A DNA stretch of 35,280 nucleotides from Candidatus Daviesbacteria bacterium (GCA_030648435.1 JAUSHE010000004.1:1-35280); one strand, 5' to 3'; shown: positions 25,889-35,280, numbered from the stretch's first letter. A program made the numbers and translations. Notes: generated by a model not told the origin, from the letters alone.

Positions 25889-26226
25889 TGCTTCCCAAAT
25901 CTCAACGGTTAAATTTAAAAAAAGATTTCAAATGGGTAGTTGCGGGTCAAAAACTGGAATCCAAATACTTAAAATTATTTTTTAAACGTGGCGACAATCA
26001 AACGCCCCGTGTCGGCATAGCAGGATCCTCCAAGACCTTTAAAAAAGCAACTGAGCGCAACCGCGCCAGAAGACTCACTTCGAAAGCCTTTGAATCTATT
26101 TATTCAGAACTACCAAAGAATATTAATATAGTGGCTCTTCCCAAAGCAGGGATAACTAGTGTAAAATCAGATCTTGTGCTTTTGGATCTGGAGTCAACTT
26201 TAAAAAATGCAAAAATTATTGATTAA
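25888..26226 (+). CDS. rnpA: Ribonuclease P protein component
   Basis: RLNLKKDFKWVVAGQKLESKYLKLFF...KKATERNRARR. Confidence 0.92.
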   Translation: MLPKSQRLNLKKDFKWVVAGQKLESKYLKLFFKRGDNQTPRVGIAGSSKTFKKATERNRARRLTSKAFESIYSELPKNINIVALPKAGITSVKSDLVLLDLESTLKNAKIID

Positions 26227-26407
26227 TTTAATAAATTTCTACCAAACTTTTCTCTCATTTGACAAGGGAGTTTTGGCTATCTTTGCGCCTGGTGGTGCCT
26301 GCAAACAAAATATCAGTTGTTCTGAATATACCAAACAAAGTGTCAGAAAATTTGGGGCATCTAGGGGAATCTTAATGGGAATGAAAAGAATTTGGAGCTG
26401 CAGATGA
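26207..26407 (+). CDS. yidD: Membrane protein insertion efficiency factor YidD
   Basis: NFYQTFLSFDKG...CKQNISCSEYTKQSVRKFGASRGILMGMKRIWSC. Confidence 0.9.
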   Translation: MQKLLINLINFYQTFLSFDKGVLAIFAPGGACKQNISCSEYTKQSVRKFGASRGILMGMKRIWSCR

Positions 26408-27261
26408 ATCTAGGATTCATAGGAGATATTTTTAACTTAGTATTTTTCGGACCTGTTGTTAATCTTCTGGTGCTGGTTTATTCCGGTTTAAATGCAATTC
26501 ATATACCCGGGGCTTTGGGATTTTCTATCATGATTTTGACTGTTTCGATAAGGTTTTTGGTCTGGCCTTTTATGGCTTCACAAATTAAAGCTACCAAAAA
26601 AATGGCTGACCTAAAGCCTCACCTAGACGCTTTAAAGATAAAGCATAAGGGCGACAAGCAGGCTATGGCGCAGGCCCAGATGGCGCTCTACAAAGAGCAC
26701 GGGGTAAATCCGGCGGGCGGTTGTTTGCCGGCCATAATTCAGATCCCGGTTTTTATTGCACTTTATCAATCAATAATTAATATCTTGCCCGGAGCGGGCG
26801 GACACATAAATACGATAAATTCTTTGTTGTACTTTCCGCAGCTCAAACTTCCGGCTACACTTGATCCAAGTTTTTTTGGTCTTAATTTAGGAATTAAACC
26901 ATCGGATTTTGGCAAGTACGGAATCTTGCTCCTCCTGATTCCTCTGGTTACTGCAGCTTTAACTTTTGTTCAGTCAAAAATGGCTTTGCCAAAACCGGTT
27001 AAAAAATACCCATCCGACTCACCCAAAGAAGTAAAAGAAAAAGCGGGAGTGGAAGAAAGTATGGGGGCGGTGCAGTCTCAAATGGTATACATGATGCCGG
27101 TGATGATTGGTTATTTTGCCTTCTCTTTTCCGGTGGGACTTGCAATTTACTGGAATACATATACAATACTGGGAATAATTCAACAACACAGGATCGGCGG
27201 TTGGGGTGGATTAGGTGATTTGATCGCAAAGGTAAAAACTTATGGAAAATCAACTAAGTGA
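26404..27261 (+). CDS. yidC: YidC/Oxa1 membrane protein insertase
   Basis: MILTVSIRFLVWPFMASQIKATKKMADLKPHLDALKIKHKGDKQAMAQAQMALYKEHGVNPAGGCLPAIIQIPVFIALYQ. Confidence 0.95.
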   Translation: MNLGFIGDIFNLVFFGPVVNLLVLVYSGLNAIHIPGALGFSIMILTVSIRFLVWPFMASQIKATKKMADLKPHLDALKIKHKGDKQAMAQAQMALYKEHGVNPAGGCLPAIIQIPVFIALYQSIINILPGAGGHINTINSLLYFPQLKLPATLDPSFFGLNLGIKPSDFGKYGILLLLIPLVTAALTFVQSKMALPKPVKKYPSDSPKEVKEKAGVEESMGAVQSQMVYMMPVMIGYFAFSFPVGLAIYWNTYTILGIIQQHRIGGWGGLGDLIAKVKTYGKSTK

Positions 27262-27745
27262 GATATTAGACAATTTGCTCGGAATGTTGCTTCTGGAAGG
27301 AAGTTATGAAATCGAGGAAAAAGATGAAAACTTCACGGTTTCGATCGAAACCAAAGACGCAGGAAGATTGATAGGAGCGAGAGGTGAATCTTTGGACGGC
27401 TTGCAGACCCTGGTTAATCAAATGGTGTTTAGAAAGATGGGAGAAGTTCCAAGTCAAAAAAGAGTGGTCATAGATGTTGAGGGCTGGAGGAAGCAAAAAG
27501 AAGAAGAGTTGGCCAGCAGCGCCAAAAGTTGGGGTACGCAGGTTTTGGAGGATAAAAAGGAATTAGAGTTGGAACCAATGTCTCCATGGCAGAGAAGAAT
27601 AGTTCATATGGTGATTGCAGAAATGCCGGGACTCTCGAGTGAAAGTGCGGGAGAAGGCAGGGATCGTCATATTGTAATTAAACTCGAAACTCGAAATCCG
27701 AAATCCGAAACTGAAGAACAAAATGCTGAAGCAAGCGGCGCCTGA
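27242..27745 (+). CDS. jag: Jag/KhpB-type KH-R3H RNA-binding protein
   Basis: DAGRLIGARGESLDGLQTLVNQMV...MSPWQRRIVHMVIAEMPGLSSESAGEGRDRHIVIK. Confidence 0.88.
   Translation: MENQLSEILDNLLGMLLLEGSYEIEEKDENFTVSIETKDAGRLIGARGESLDGLQTLVNQMVFRKMGEVPSQKRVVIDVEGWRKQKEEELASSAKSWGTQVLEDKKELELEPMSPWQRRIVHMVIAEMPGLSSESAGEGRDRHIVIKLETRNPKSETEEQNAEASGA
27682..27716 (+). repeat. Heptanucleotide tandem array (ACTCGAA x2, ATCCGAA x2)
   Basis: actcgaa actcgaa atccgaa atccgaa actgaag at the jag 3' end. Confidence 0.9.
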
Positions 27746-28910
27746 GGCGCTAAAAAAGATTGAGGATTTCTTCCTCTTTTTAACCCTGCTTTTTTTACCC
27801 ACTCAACTAGGTTTACATTTTTGGCCAAAGTTTTCCTATATTTATTCTCTCAAAATAGATTATCTCTCCCCTGTTGTTTATTTTTGGGATATTTTGGTAA
27901 TGCTGCTTTTTATTTTATGGATTTTTGGAAAACCCAGGATTAATAAATTAGCCCTTAACTTAATGTTACTTTTTTTGTTTACCCAAGCTTTATCCCTGCT
28001 CGGGACTGCTAATTTAGGAGCAGGACTGGTTCGGTTAGAGCAATATATTATTGCAGGATTTTTTGGCATCTATCTGTCGTCTCTGCAAAATAAAAAAGCT
28101 ATTTATCTGCCATTGTTGTTGGGAGTTCTGGGAGAATCACTTATTGCGATTTTACAATTCATACATGGGGCAACTTTGGGACTTTGGATTTTGGGGGAGC
28201 GAAGTTTTAGTATCACAACTCCAGGTATTGCCAAGTTTGATATTTTTGGGATGCAATTTTTGCGCCCTTACGGCACATTCCCCCATCCTAATGTTTTAGC
28301 AGGATACATGTTAATAGTATCAAGTATCTTGTATCAAGTATCATGGGGAAGACAGAAAATATTTAAGATTGCACTTCTTTTTTCAGGAATTTCTATTTTT
28401 TTAACGATGTCGCGGACTGCTATTCTTTACGGTTTTATACTGCTGGTTTTTCTACGTAAGAAATTTCTAATATTGCTTGTTTTACTGCTAACTCCGGTTT
28501 TATTTATCCGATTTTCCAGTATTTTAAATTTTGATAATTTGGCGCTTCTGCGCCGTGAAGAACTTATTGGTTCTGCCTGGCAACTTTTTTTAAAATCCCC
28601 CCTTTATGGAATCGGTCTTAATAATTTTATCCCGGCACTTGCCAATAATTTGATCAGCGGCCCCAGTCGTTTTCTGCAACCAGCACATAATATTTTCTTT
28701 TTAACTTTAGCCGAAACAGGAATAATTGGTTTAACGGGTTTAATAATTATGATTGGCTACCCTATTGTAAAAAAAGCAAACCTTTTGCCTTGGCTGATTA
28801 TTATTTTTTTGGGATTGTTTGATCATTATTTTTTAACCTTGCCGCAGGGGTATAGATTATTATTTTTGGTATGGGGTCTGTCTCTGTCCCGTGTTAAAAT
28901 TGTTTCGTGA
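27723..28910 (+). CDS. O-antigen ligase/polymerase-like (Wzy-type) membrane protein
   Basis: Polytopic; RPYGTFPHPNVLAGYMLI, LTMSRTAILYG, LKSPLYGIGLNNFIPAL, PAHNIFFLTLAETGIIGL. Confidence 0.83.
   Translation: MLKQAAPEALKKIEDFFLFLTLLFLPTQLGLHFWPKFSYIYSLKIDYLSPVVYFWDILVMLLFILWIFGKPRINKLALNLMLLFLFTQALSLLGTANLGAGLVRLEQYIIAGFFGIYLSSLQNKKAIYLPLLLGVLGESLIAILQFIHGATLGLWILGERSFSITTPGIAKFDIFGMQFLRPYGTFPHPNVLAGYMLIVSSILYQVSWGRQKIFKIALLFSGISIFLTMSRTAILYGFILLVFLRKKFLILLVLLLTPVLFIRFSSILNFDNLALLRREELIGSAWQLFLKSPLYGIGLNNFIPALANNLISGPSRFLQPAHNIFFLTLAETGIIGLTGLIIMIGYPIVKKANLLPWLIIIFLGLFDHYFLTLPQGYRLLFLVWGLSLSRVKIVS
28316..28343 (+). repeat. Heptanucleotide tandem array (AGTATCA-type x4)
   Basis: agtatca agtatct tgtatca agtatca. 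Confidence 0.88.
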
Positions 28911-30085
28911 ATCATTTTTCCAAAATCTTTAAACAAACTTCATGGCAGGTGGCGGGTAAGGTTGTCACGTCGGCGTCTACTTTTATTATCCTCGGACTGG
29001 TAGCGAGAAATTATGGCAAAGAAGGAACGGGAATTTTTACATTGGCACTCACCTATTTAGCAATGTTCTATATGCTGGCGGACTTCGGCTTTAACGCTCA
29101 TGTGTTAAAGAAGGGAGATATCGAATGGAATAAATTATTGGGGGCGAGAATTATTTGGTCTGGTGTATTGGTAGTTTTGGCTCTTGGGTTGTTGCCTTTT
29201 CTGCCGTTTAAAACTCCCCTTTTTTCCAACGCTGTTTTATTTGGAGTGTTGGCAATTTTTGGATCTTCTGTATTTACGACCTGTAATTTAATTTTTCAAA
29301 AAAAACTGCGTTATGACTTATCTGTTTTGGCATCCAGCATCGGTACAATAATTAGTTTATTGATTTTTGTAGGTTTTGTTTCATTCAAATTTCCTGTTTC
29401 TTCCCTATTGTTTGCGCATTTTATTGGCTGGATTATTATTGCTTTTTTTGCTTTGATTTTGGTTAGAAAATTTCTGCGTAATGTATTCCCACTATACGAT
29501 ATACGCTATACATTATACTTATTTAAGGATTCCTGGCCGATTGCTGCAACACTTGCCTTAAATGTAATTTATTTCCGGGCTGATTCTTTTATGATTGCTT
29601 ATTTTAAGAATACCGCAGATGTCGGGATTTACAATATTGCCTACTCTATTTTTCAAACGGCCCTGGTTTTGCCAACTTTTATTATGAATGCGTATTATCC
29701 TTTGATGCTTAAATCTCTTAAAAAAATAAAACTGATTGGTTTGAGCCTTTTGGGCCTGGCTTTTATTGGGACTATTTTTACAATAATTTTTGCCCCATTC
29801 GTGATTAAAATTTTAACCGGTGGGGGGTTTGAGGGCTCTGTTGCAAGTCTTCAGATTTTATCCCTGGGTTTTCCGGCCTACTTTTTATCAGCACTTTTGA
29901 TGTGGCTTCTGATTACCAAGGGCAAGTATAAACAGATGTTTGCAATTTACGCATTTGGACTGCTTGTAAATATTATTCTTAATTTTATTTATATCCCTCA
30001 GTCCTCATTTATTGCCGCGTCATGGACTACTGTCATTTCCGAGTACTTGATTTTAATTCTGCAAATACTTATCCTTAGAAGATGA
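28907..30085 (+). CDS. Polysaccharide flippase (Wzx/MOP superfamily)
   Basis: QTSWQVAGKVVTSASTFIILGLVARNYGKEGTGIFTLALTYLAMFYMLADFGFNAHVLK; polytopic. Confidence 0.82.
   Translation: MNHFSKIFKQTSWQVAGKVVTSASTFIILGLVARNYGKEGTGIFTLALTYLAMFYMLADFGFNAHVLKKGDIEWNKLLGARIIWSGVLVVLALGLLPFLPFKTPLFSNAVLFGVLAIFGSSVFTTCNLIFQKKLRYDLSVLASSIGTIISLLIFVGFVSFKFPVSSLLFAHFIGWIIIAFFALILVRKFLRNVFPLYDIRYTLYLFKDSWPIAATLALNVIYFRADSFMIAYFKNTADVGIYNIAYSIFQTALVLPTFIMNAYYPLMLKSLKKIKLIGLSLLGLAFIGTIFTIIFAPFVIKILTGGGFEGSVASLQILSLGFPAYFLSALLMWLLITKGKYKQMFAIYAFGLLVNIILNFIYIPQSSFIAASWTTVISEYLILILQILILRR
29491..29518 (+). repeat. Heptanucleotide-periodic array (NNTATAC-type x4)
   Basis: actatac gatatac gctatac attatac. Confidence 0.82.
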
Positions 30086-30492
30086 AACTTATCATCTACA
30101 CCGACGGAGCTTCCCGCGGCAATCCCGGTCATGCCAGCTATGGTTTTACTATCTCAGACGAAAAGGGAAAACTGATTTTTGAAGAAGGAAAATATATCGG
30201 AATTGCGACGAATAATGTTGCAGAGTATATGGCAGTTTTGGAAGCTTTGAGATATATCAAAAAAAGTCTCAGCAAGCAGACTTTGCAGATAGAACTTTAC
30301 GCCGATTCAAAACTGGTAGTTGAACAACTCTCCGGCAGATTTAAGGTTAAGAGTCCTCACTTAAAACCATTGATTGAGCAAATACAGATTTTGAAAATGG
30401 AACTGGGCGGAGCAATACATAATCATGTGCCACGGGAGAAAAATACAGAAGCCGACAGACTGGCAAATTTAGCTCTTGATACCCGCATTTAA
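30082..30492 (+). CDS. rnhA: Ribonuclease HI family protein
   Basis: IYTDGASRGNPGHASYGFTI...NVAEYMAVLEALRYI...YADSKLVVEQLSGRFKVKSPHLKPL...VPREKNTEADRLANLAL. Confidence 0.9.
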   Translation: MKLIIYTDGASRGNPGHASYGFTISDEKGKLIFEEGKYIGIATNNVAEYMAVLEALRYIKKSLSKQTLQIELYADSKLVVEQLSGRFKVKSPHLKPLIEQIQILKMELGGAIHNHVPREKNTEADRLANLALDTRI

Positions 30493-30570
30493 TTACCTAG
30501 CCTTAAAATGACATAGAATGTAACGTTTCCTCTATATTGCTTTTAAGTCCAGTGGTGATACGATTTACGC

Positions 30571-33384
30571 GTGGACGAATTAGTGGTATCTAGCAATAAA
30601 AAAAATAGCATTTTGCTTTCGCGAAACAAGCCTGTGGCATTAGTTGTGGGAGCTGCGGGATTTCTGGGCTCTCATTTGGTTGACGTGTTGCTGGATAAAG
30701 ATATTCAGGTAGTTGGGGTTGACAACAAGAAAGAGAATTTAAGAAAAGCAACTGAAAACCGCAACTTTCATTTTATTTTAGAGTCAATCGAAAGCATAAA
30801 TTTTGCGCCGGAGCGGCTTGACTACTTATTTATAGTTTCCTCAGAAAAAGAAGATTTAAGCAAAGTGCTTGCTGTTTTTAAGGAAACAAAATGCAGATGT
30901 CTTTTTGTTTCATCGATTGATCTTTACGATAAAGAAAACTTAAACGAAGACTTAAAAATATTAAAACTGAAGGAAGCGAAAATTGCAAAGTTCGCAGCCG
31001 ACTTTGGATTAAACGCCAGAATTTTGCGGCTGGGTCCTGTCTTTGGACCAAGAATGAATTTTGAAGAACATGACCCGCTTATCAAATTACTAAAGCAATC
31101 TTTGACGGATAATTTGCAGAAAGACGTTTCGCTGGAGTTTTCGACGCGCGCTTTGTATGTGGCAGATGCCATGGAGCTGATGATAAAAACAATATTTGCC
31201 GGATCTACCTCACAGAAAATCTTTGACGGTGTAAATACTGCTCCGCTTAAGGTTTCAGAAATTAAGCAGGTACTTCTCGATCCTGTCTGGTATGAAAATA
31301 GAGATTTTGTTTTTTCTGCTCTTCCTCCCTGGCCAACTCCGAATTTAGAAAAAACTATAAAGTTTCTAAATTGGCAACCGAAATCCAAAATACTGTCAAA
31401 ACTAAGAGATACACTGGTATTTTTTAAGGATAATGAAATAGAAATTCCGGAGGAGGAAGAAGAAAAAGTAGTGCTAAATCAGGAAAAGAAGGCGGAGATA
31501 GAGGAGTTTAAAAAAGAGGAAGGGGGAGAGAAAAAAGAAAATAAAAAGAAGGGGAGTCAGTCAAAAATTAAAATTCCTTTTTCTAAAATATATTTATTTG
31601 CGCTTATTGCACTGGTAACATATGCGCTGATTTATCCGGCGCTTACTTTGGGATGGGGAATTTTTACTTTTCAAGCAGAGTTTAAATCAGCAATTGTAAA
31701 TTTACAAAAAGGGGAGTTTGAAAAAAGTTTACAGAATATAAACAATGCAGAGGGCGGTGCTAACGCAGTAAAATCAATTTTTGAATCAATAGAACCTATT
31801 ACAAAAAGGGGATTGCCTTTAACAAATTTAGCAGACTTTTGGCTGAGCGGTGCTGAAGGAACCGTCAAAGGAGTGCAACAGCTGTTGCTGGGTTTAAAAG
31901 CGGTGACAGGGGAGTTACCGGAGTCACCGGAGGTTTATTTTAGCTCTGCTACATCCGAACTGGCCTCTGCCGGTGACAACCTATCAAGAGCAGACGCACT
32001 GATGGGCAGTCAGGAGTTTAAAAAGAATCTGCAGGCTGTCTTTACAGGAGAAATTAATAATCTCTCTTCCAAAGTATCTCTTTACCGGAATTTAATAAGT
32101 AAGGCGCAGGCGTTGTCCGTTTTGCTGCCGAAGCTGGTGGCGATTGAGGGAAGCAAAGATTATTTGATTCTGCTTCAAAATAATATGGAGCTCCGGCCGG
32201 GTGGCGGTTTTATCGGCTCTTTTGCAAAAGTTTCATTTGAAGGAGGGAAATTAAAGAAATTAACAGTTAATGATATCTATTCCATAGACGGGCAACTTTC
32301 AATTCATGTCGAGCCTCCCAAGGAGATCAAAGAGGATTTGGGGCAGAACAACTGGTATCTTAGGGATTCAAATTGGGAGAGCGATTTCCCGACCAGTGCC
32401 CGCCAGGCCGAGTGGTTTTATACAAAAGAAACAGGGGAGACAGTTGAGGGTGTGATAGCGATGGATGTCTCAGCTATGGGGAAACTACTGTCGGCAATCG
32501 GGCCTTTGACTCTCTCGGATTATAATGAAAAAATTACAGCAAATAATCTTTTTGAGCGGGCAATATCTCACGCGGAAATGAGTTTTTTCCCGGGTTCCCA
32601 GGCCAAGAAGAGTTTTCTGACGGCTCTCACAAATGAGGCTTTTAATAAAATATTTTTTCTTCCCCAAAATAATTGGCCGGGGGTAATTACGGCGGCAAGT
32701 GAAGCGCTGGATGAAAAACACGTCAGTATCTATTTAAATGATGCCAAGCTTTTTTCCTACGCCGACTCATTGGGCTGGACTCATGCGTTTCCAAGAGCTA
32801 CAAAAAATAACAGCAGTCAGGATTTCTTAAGTTTGGTGGAAGCAAATCTGGGGGCCAATAAAGCTAATTATTATGTGGACAGAAGTTATAATCTGGCAAC
32901 AACAGTTGGCAAAGAAGGTGAAATAAAACACAGGCTCCGGGTAAGTTATGTAAACAGAAGCCCTTCGGACACTTTCCCCGGGGGAAAATACAAAGACAGA
33001 ATGCGGATTTATTTACCCTTCGGCAGCAAAATAACACAGGTGCTTTGGGGAGAAGCGAACAAAACAGGGGAGCTAACCGGCTTCGTAGATTATGGTAGGG
33101 CGGGTTATTCGATACTGCTTGAGATCAACCCCAAAGAGCAAAAAACTTTGGTCATAGATTACACGGTGCCGATAAAACTGGAATTTGTGAGTGGACAAGC
33201 GCAATATAGATTGAATGTTGTTAAACAGGCGGGAACCCTAAAGGATCCGTTTGCCTGGACAATTACTTATCCGATAAGCTACCAGTTGGTCTCTGATAAA
33301 GCCAAAAAAGTTGGACCACAAGAACAAACGATAACGACTGATTTATCAGTTGACCGCAGTTTTGAAGTGGAGTTTAAGAAATGA
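30571..33384 (+). CDS. SDR/NAD-epimerase-like domain fused through a TM segment to DUF4012
   Basis: GTG start; VVGAAGFLGSHLVDVLL Rossmann motif; KIYLFALIALVTYALIYPALTLGW TM; LLQNNMELRPGGGFIGSFAKVSFEGGKLKKLTVNDIYSIDGQL DUF4012 signature. Confidence 0.83.
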   Translation: MDELVVSSNKKNSILLSRNKPVALVVGAAGFLGSHLVDVLLDKDIQVVGVDNKKENLRKATENRNFHFILESIESINFAPERLDYLFIVSSEKEDLSKVLAVFKETKCRCLFVSSIDLYDKENLNEDLKILKLKEAKIAKFAADFGLNARILRLGPVFGPRMNFEEHDPLIKLLKQSLTDNLQKDVSLEFSTRALYVADAMELMIKTIFAGSTSQKIFDGVNTAPLKVSEIKQVLLDPVWYENRDFVFSALPPWPTPNLEKTIKFLNWQPKSKILSKLRDTLVFFKDNEIEIPEEEEEKVVLNQEKKAEIEEFKKEEGGEKKENKKKGSQSKIKIPFSKIYLFALIALVTYALIYPALTLGWGIFTFQAEFKSAIVNLQKGEFEKSLQNINNAEGGANAVKSIFESIEPITKRGLPLTNLADFWLSGAEGTVKGVQQLLLGLKAVTGELPESPEVYFSSATSELASAGDNLSRADALMGSQEFKKNLQAVFTGEINNLSSKVSLYRNLISKAQALSVLLPKLVAIEGSKDYLILLQNNMELRPGGGFIGSFAKVSFEGGKLKKLTVNDIYSIDGQLSIHVEPPKEIKEDLGQNNWYLRDSNWESDFPTSARQAEWFYTKETGETVEGVIAMDVSAMGKLLSAIGPLTLSDYNEKITANNLFERAISHAEMSFFPGSQAKKSFLTALTNEAFNKIFFLPQNNWPGVITAASEALDEKHVSIYLNDAKLFSYADSLGWTHAFPRATKNNSSQDFLSLVEANLGANKANYYVDRSYNLATTVGKEGEIKHRLRVSYVNRSPSDTFPGGKYKDRMRIYLPFGSKITQVLWGEANKTGELTGFVDYGRAGYSILLEINPKEQKTLVIDYTVPIKLEFVSGQAQYRLNVVKQAGTLKDPFAWTITYPISYQLVSDKAKKVGPQEQTITTDLSVDRSFEVEFKK

Positions 33385-33396
33385 TATGATTGGTCA

Positions 33397-34239
33397 ATGG
33401 CAAATTTAGGATTTTTGGCGGCACTGGGGGCGGCTTTGGCTTGGGGCACCTGGATGGTTCCTTTTAAGAAATCAGGTAGTTCCAACTTAATTCAGTCTCA
33501 GGCATTGATTGCTGTAGCCATTGGATTTTCGGGGCTGATTATTTCACTGCTTTTAGGTTTCCCATTAAATTTTAATATTTACGGCTTAATCAGCGGTGTG
33601 CTCTGGGCAATTGGATGTGCAATTTCTCTGACAGCCTTAGTAAATTTAGGCTTATCCATCGCTACGCCATTGCTATCCTCTCTGGTTGTATTATCTTCTT
33701 TTTTGTGGGGAGCATTAGTTTTTCATGAATTGCCCGGAGGGTTGATGTTGGGTTTTCTGGGGATGGGGTTAATAGTAGCAGGAGTAATAATAGTTAGTAG
33801 TACAGGGAACATGACAAGCCGTAACGCCAAAAAAGGCCTTCTGGCAGGAGTGATTGCGGGATTAATTTTTGGCAGCCAGCTGGTGCCTATAAAAATCGGA
33901 CATGTGTCTACAGCAGATTTCTTCTTTTCTGTTTGCCTGGGGATATTTATAACGGGACTATTAATTGCTTTTATCATGAGGGTGAAATTTGAGAGAAAAG
34001 CGATTGGATCTAGCTTGTTTTGCGGGGTGATTTGGAATCTTGGTAACCTTTTATCTCTTGTTGCCGTTTCTTTAATAGGTTTAACGAAGGCTGGGCCGGT
34101 CAGTCAAGTAGCAGCGCTGGTGGCAGTTCTTTGGGGTGTGTTTTATTTTAAGGAGATCACCAAACGCCGTCAAAAGATACAGGTTTTGATAGGAGCGGCA
34201 GTTCTTGTTGGCGGAGTAATTGTGTTGGGATTTAGTTGA
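33397..34239 (+). CDS. DMT-superfamily transporter (GRP/RhaT-like sugar uptake type)
   Basis: 10-TM pattern, LGAALAWGTWMVPFKKSG... and internal repeat GLIFGSQLVPIKIG. Confidence 0.72.
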   Translation: MANLGFLAALGAALAWGTWMVPFKKSGSSNLIQSQALIAVAIGFSGLIISLLLGFPLNFNIYGLISGVLWAIGCAISLTALVNLGLSIATPLLSSLVVLSSFLWGALVFHELPGGLMLGFLGMGLIVAGVIIVSSTGNMTSRNAKKGLLAGVIAGLIFGSQLVPIKIGHVSTADFFFSVCLGIFITGLLIAFIMRVKFERKAIGSSLFCGVIWNLGNLLSLVAVSLIGLTKAGPVSQVAALVAVLWGVFYFKEITKRRQKIQVLIGAAVLVGGVIVLGFS

Positions 34240-34286
34240 GTCTTGCCCATTGAGCTCAAATGTGATAAATTACCCTAGTAAAAAAT

Positions 34287-35027
34287 ATGGACAGATTAAG
34301 TTTACAAGCCGAAGAAAGAATAATCCTAGGTAAAAAAGTTAAGAATTTAAGAAAAGACGGTCAGTTGCCGGGTCACGTATTTGGCAAAGGGCTGGAAACC
34401 GAACATGTCTCTGTTGACGGAAAGACTTTTTTGAAAATCTTCAAAGAAGCTGGAGAGACCGGTTTAATTGATTTGAAGATTGGCACAGAAACAATAAGGC
34501 CGGTCATGGTTAAAGGAATTCAATACAACCCCGTTTCAGGTCAGCCCGTTCACATTGATTTTTATCAGGTTAACATGTCCGAGACAGTCAAGGTGCCGGT
34601 GCCTTTGGTGCTGATTGGGGATGAACCTGAGTCAGTCAAACTGGGGGAGACGATTGTGTTGCAAACCTTAAATGAGATTGAAGTGGAAGCGCTGCCTGCG
34701 GACCTGATCGAAAAGATTGAAGTAGATATTACAGTTCTCAAGAATATTGATGATGCCATTACTGTCGGACAATTAAATTTTGACAGAACAAAATTAACGA
34801 TTGAAACAGATCCTGAAGAAATTGTTGTAAAGCTCGCTCCGGCTATTACTGAGGAAATGAAGAAACAGGCAGAAGAGGCGGCGGCGGAAACTGCTGCAGC
34901 TGCTGCTGAGACTGAAGCGGGTGCAGAGAAAGCTGAGGGTGCGGAAGGTGAGGCTCCGGCTGAGGGTGAAGCTGTTCCTGTTGAAGGTGGAGAAGAAAAA
35001 CCTGCTGAAGAAGCTCCTAAAGAATAA
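34287..35027 (+). CDS. rplY: 50S ribosomal protein L25/CTC family with acidic Ala/Glu-rich tail
   Basis: KVKNLRKDGQLPGHVFGKGLETEHVSVDGKTFLKIFKEAGETGLIDLKI...HIDFYQVNMSETVKVPVPL. Confidence 0.92.
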   Translation: MDRLSLQAEERIILGKKVKNLRKDGQLPGHVFGKGLETEHVSVDGKTFLKIFKEAGETGLIDLKIGTETIRPVMVKGIQYNPVSGQPVHIDFYQVNMSETVKVPVPLVLIGDEPESVKLGETIVLQTLNEIEVEALPADLIEKIEVDITVLKNIDDAITVGQLNFDRTKLTIETDPEEIVVKLAPAITEEMKKQAEEAAAETAAAAAETEAGAEKAEGAEGEAPAEGEAVPVEGGEEKPAEEAPKE

Positions 35028-35057
35028 AGTTCGATATTTTTTGCGTCAATTCTGCGG

Positions 35058-35280
35058 TTAATTTGCGGGAATTGTAGCTTCAGGCCAACTTGTATTCATT
35101 ATTGAATCCCCTTTATGTTCAAGCTTTTTCCAAAGTTCTTCTGTGATGAAGGGCATAAATGGGTGTAGCAGTTCCAGGCAAGTCTTGAAAATATGTTCCA
35201 GCGTCGATTGAGCTTCTGCTCTTCTTGTTTTTGTGCTTTCGATATACTTATCTGCAAACTCATGCCAGATGAATTCATAC
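35058..35280 (-). CDS. valS: Valyl-tRNA synthetase, C-terminal fragment (partial)
   Basis: Minus frame YEFIWHEFADKYIESTKTRRAEAQSTLEHIFKTCLELLHPFMPFITEELWKKLEHKGDSIMNTSWPEA*. Confidence 0.75.
   Translation of the reverse strand, partial: YEFIWHEFADKYIESTKTRRAEAQSTLEHIFKTCLELLHPFMPFITEELWKKLEHKGDSIMNTSWPEATIPAN

Noticed and set aside
34860-35020. GCN-rich low-complexity stretch as a novel repeat
   Set aside because: Ordinary Ala/Glu-rich acidic tail of L25/CTC proteins

Overview
AT-rich window that looks like a Patescibacteria/CPR (probably Microgenomates-type) chromosome segment around the replication origin; lineage is inferred from gene content. Right half: housekeeping origin block (dnaN, Holliday-resolvase-like gene, dnaA, rpmH, rnpA, yidD, yidC, jag), then cell-surface polysaccharide genes, RNase H, an SDR-DUF4012 fusion, a DMT-type transporter, rplY and a partial valS. 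Left half: a type IV secretion/pilus-like locus (six tandem pilin-like membrane proteins, VirB6/TrbL-like, PrgI-like, a VirB4 split into two genes, a VirB1-like SLT+M23 hydrolase) interleaved with five toxin-antitoxin-like modules. Strongest unusual signals: (i) a well-supported cobalamin-riboswitch-like aptamer (minus strand, ~16191-16341) upstream of an uncharacterised 449-aa protein; (ii) a small family of hairpin elements with covarying stems, a near-constant GTTTNCA loop and abutting 6-bp direct repeats; (iii) at least eight 7-bp-periodic short tandem arrays, all inside coding regions and mostly in surface/secretion genes; (iv) direct repeats bracketing two separate toxin-antitoxin modules; (v) a single-ORF BrnT/BrnA-like toxin-antitoxin fusion. 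All calls were made by eye, with no database or folding runs.
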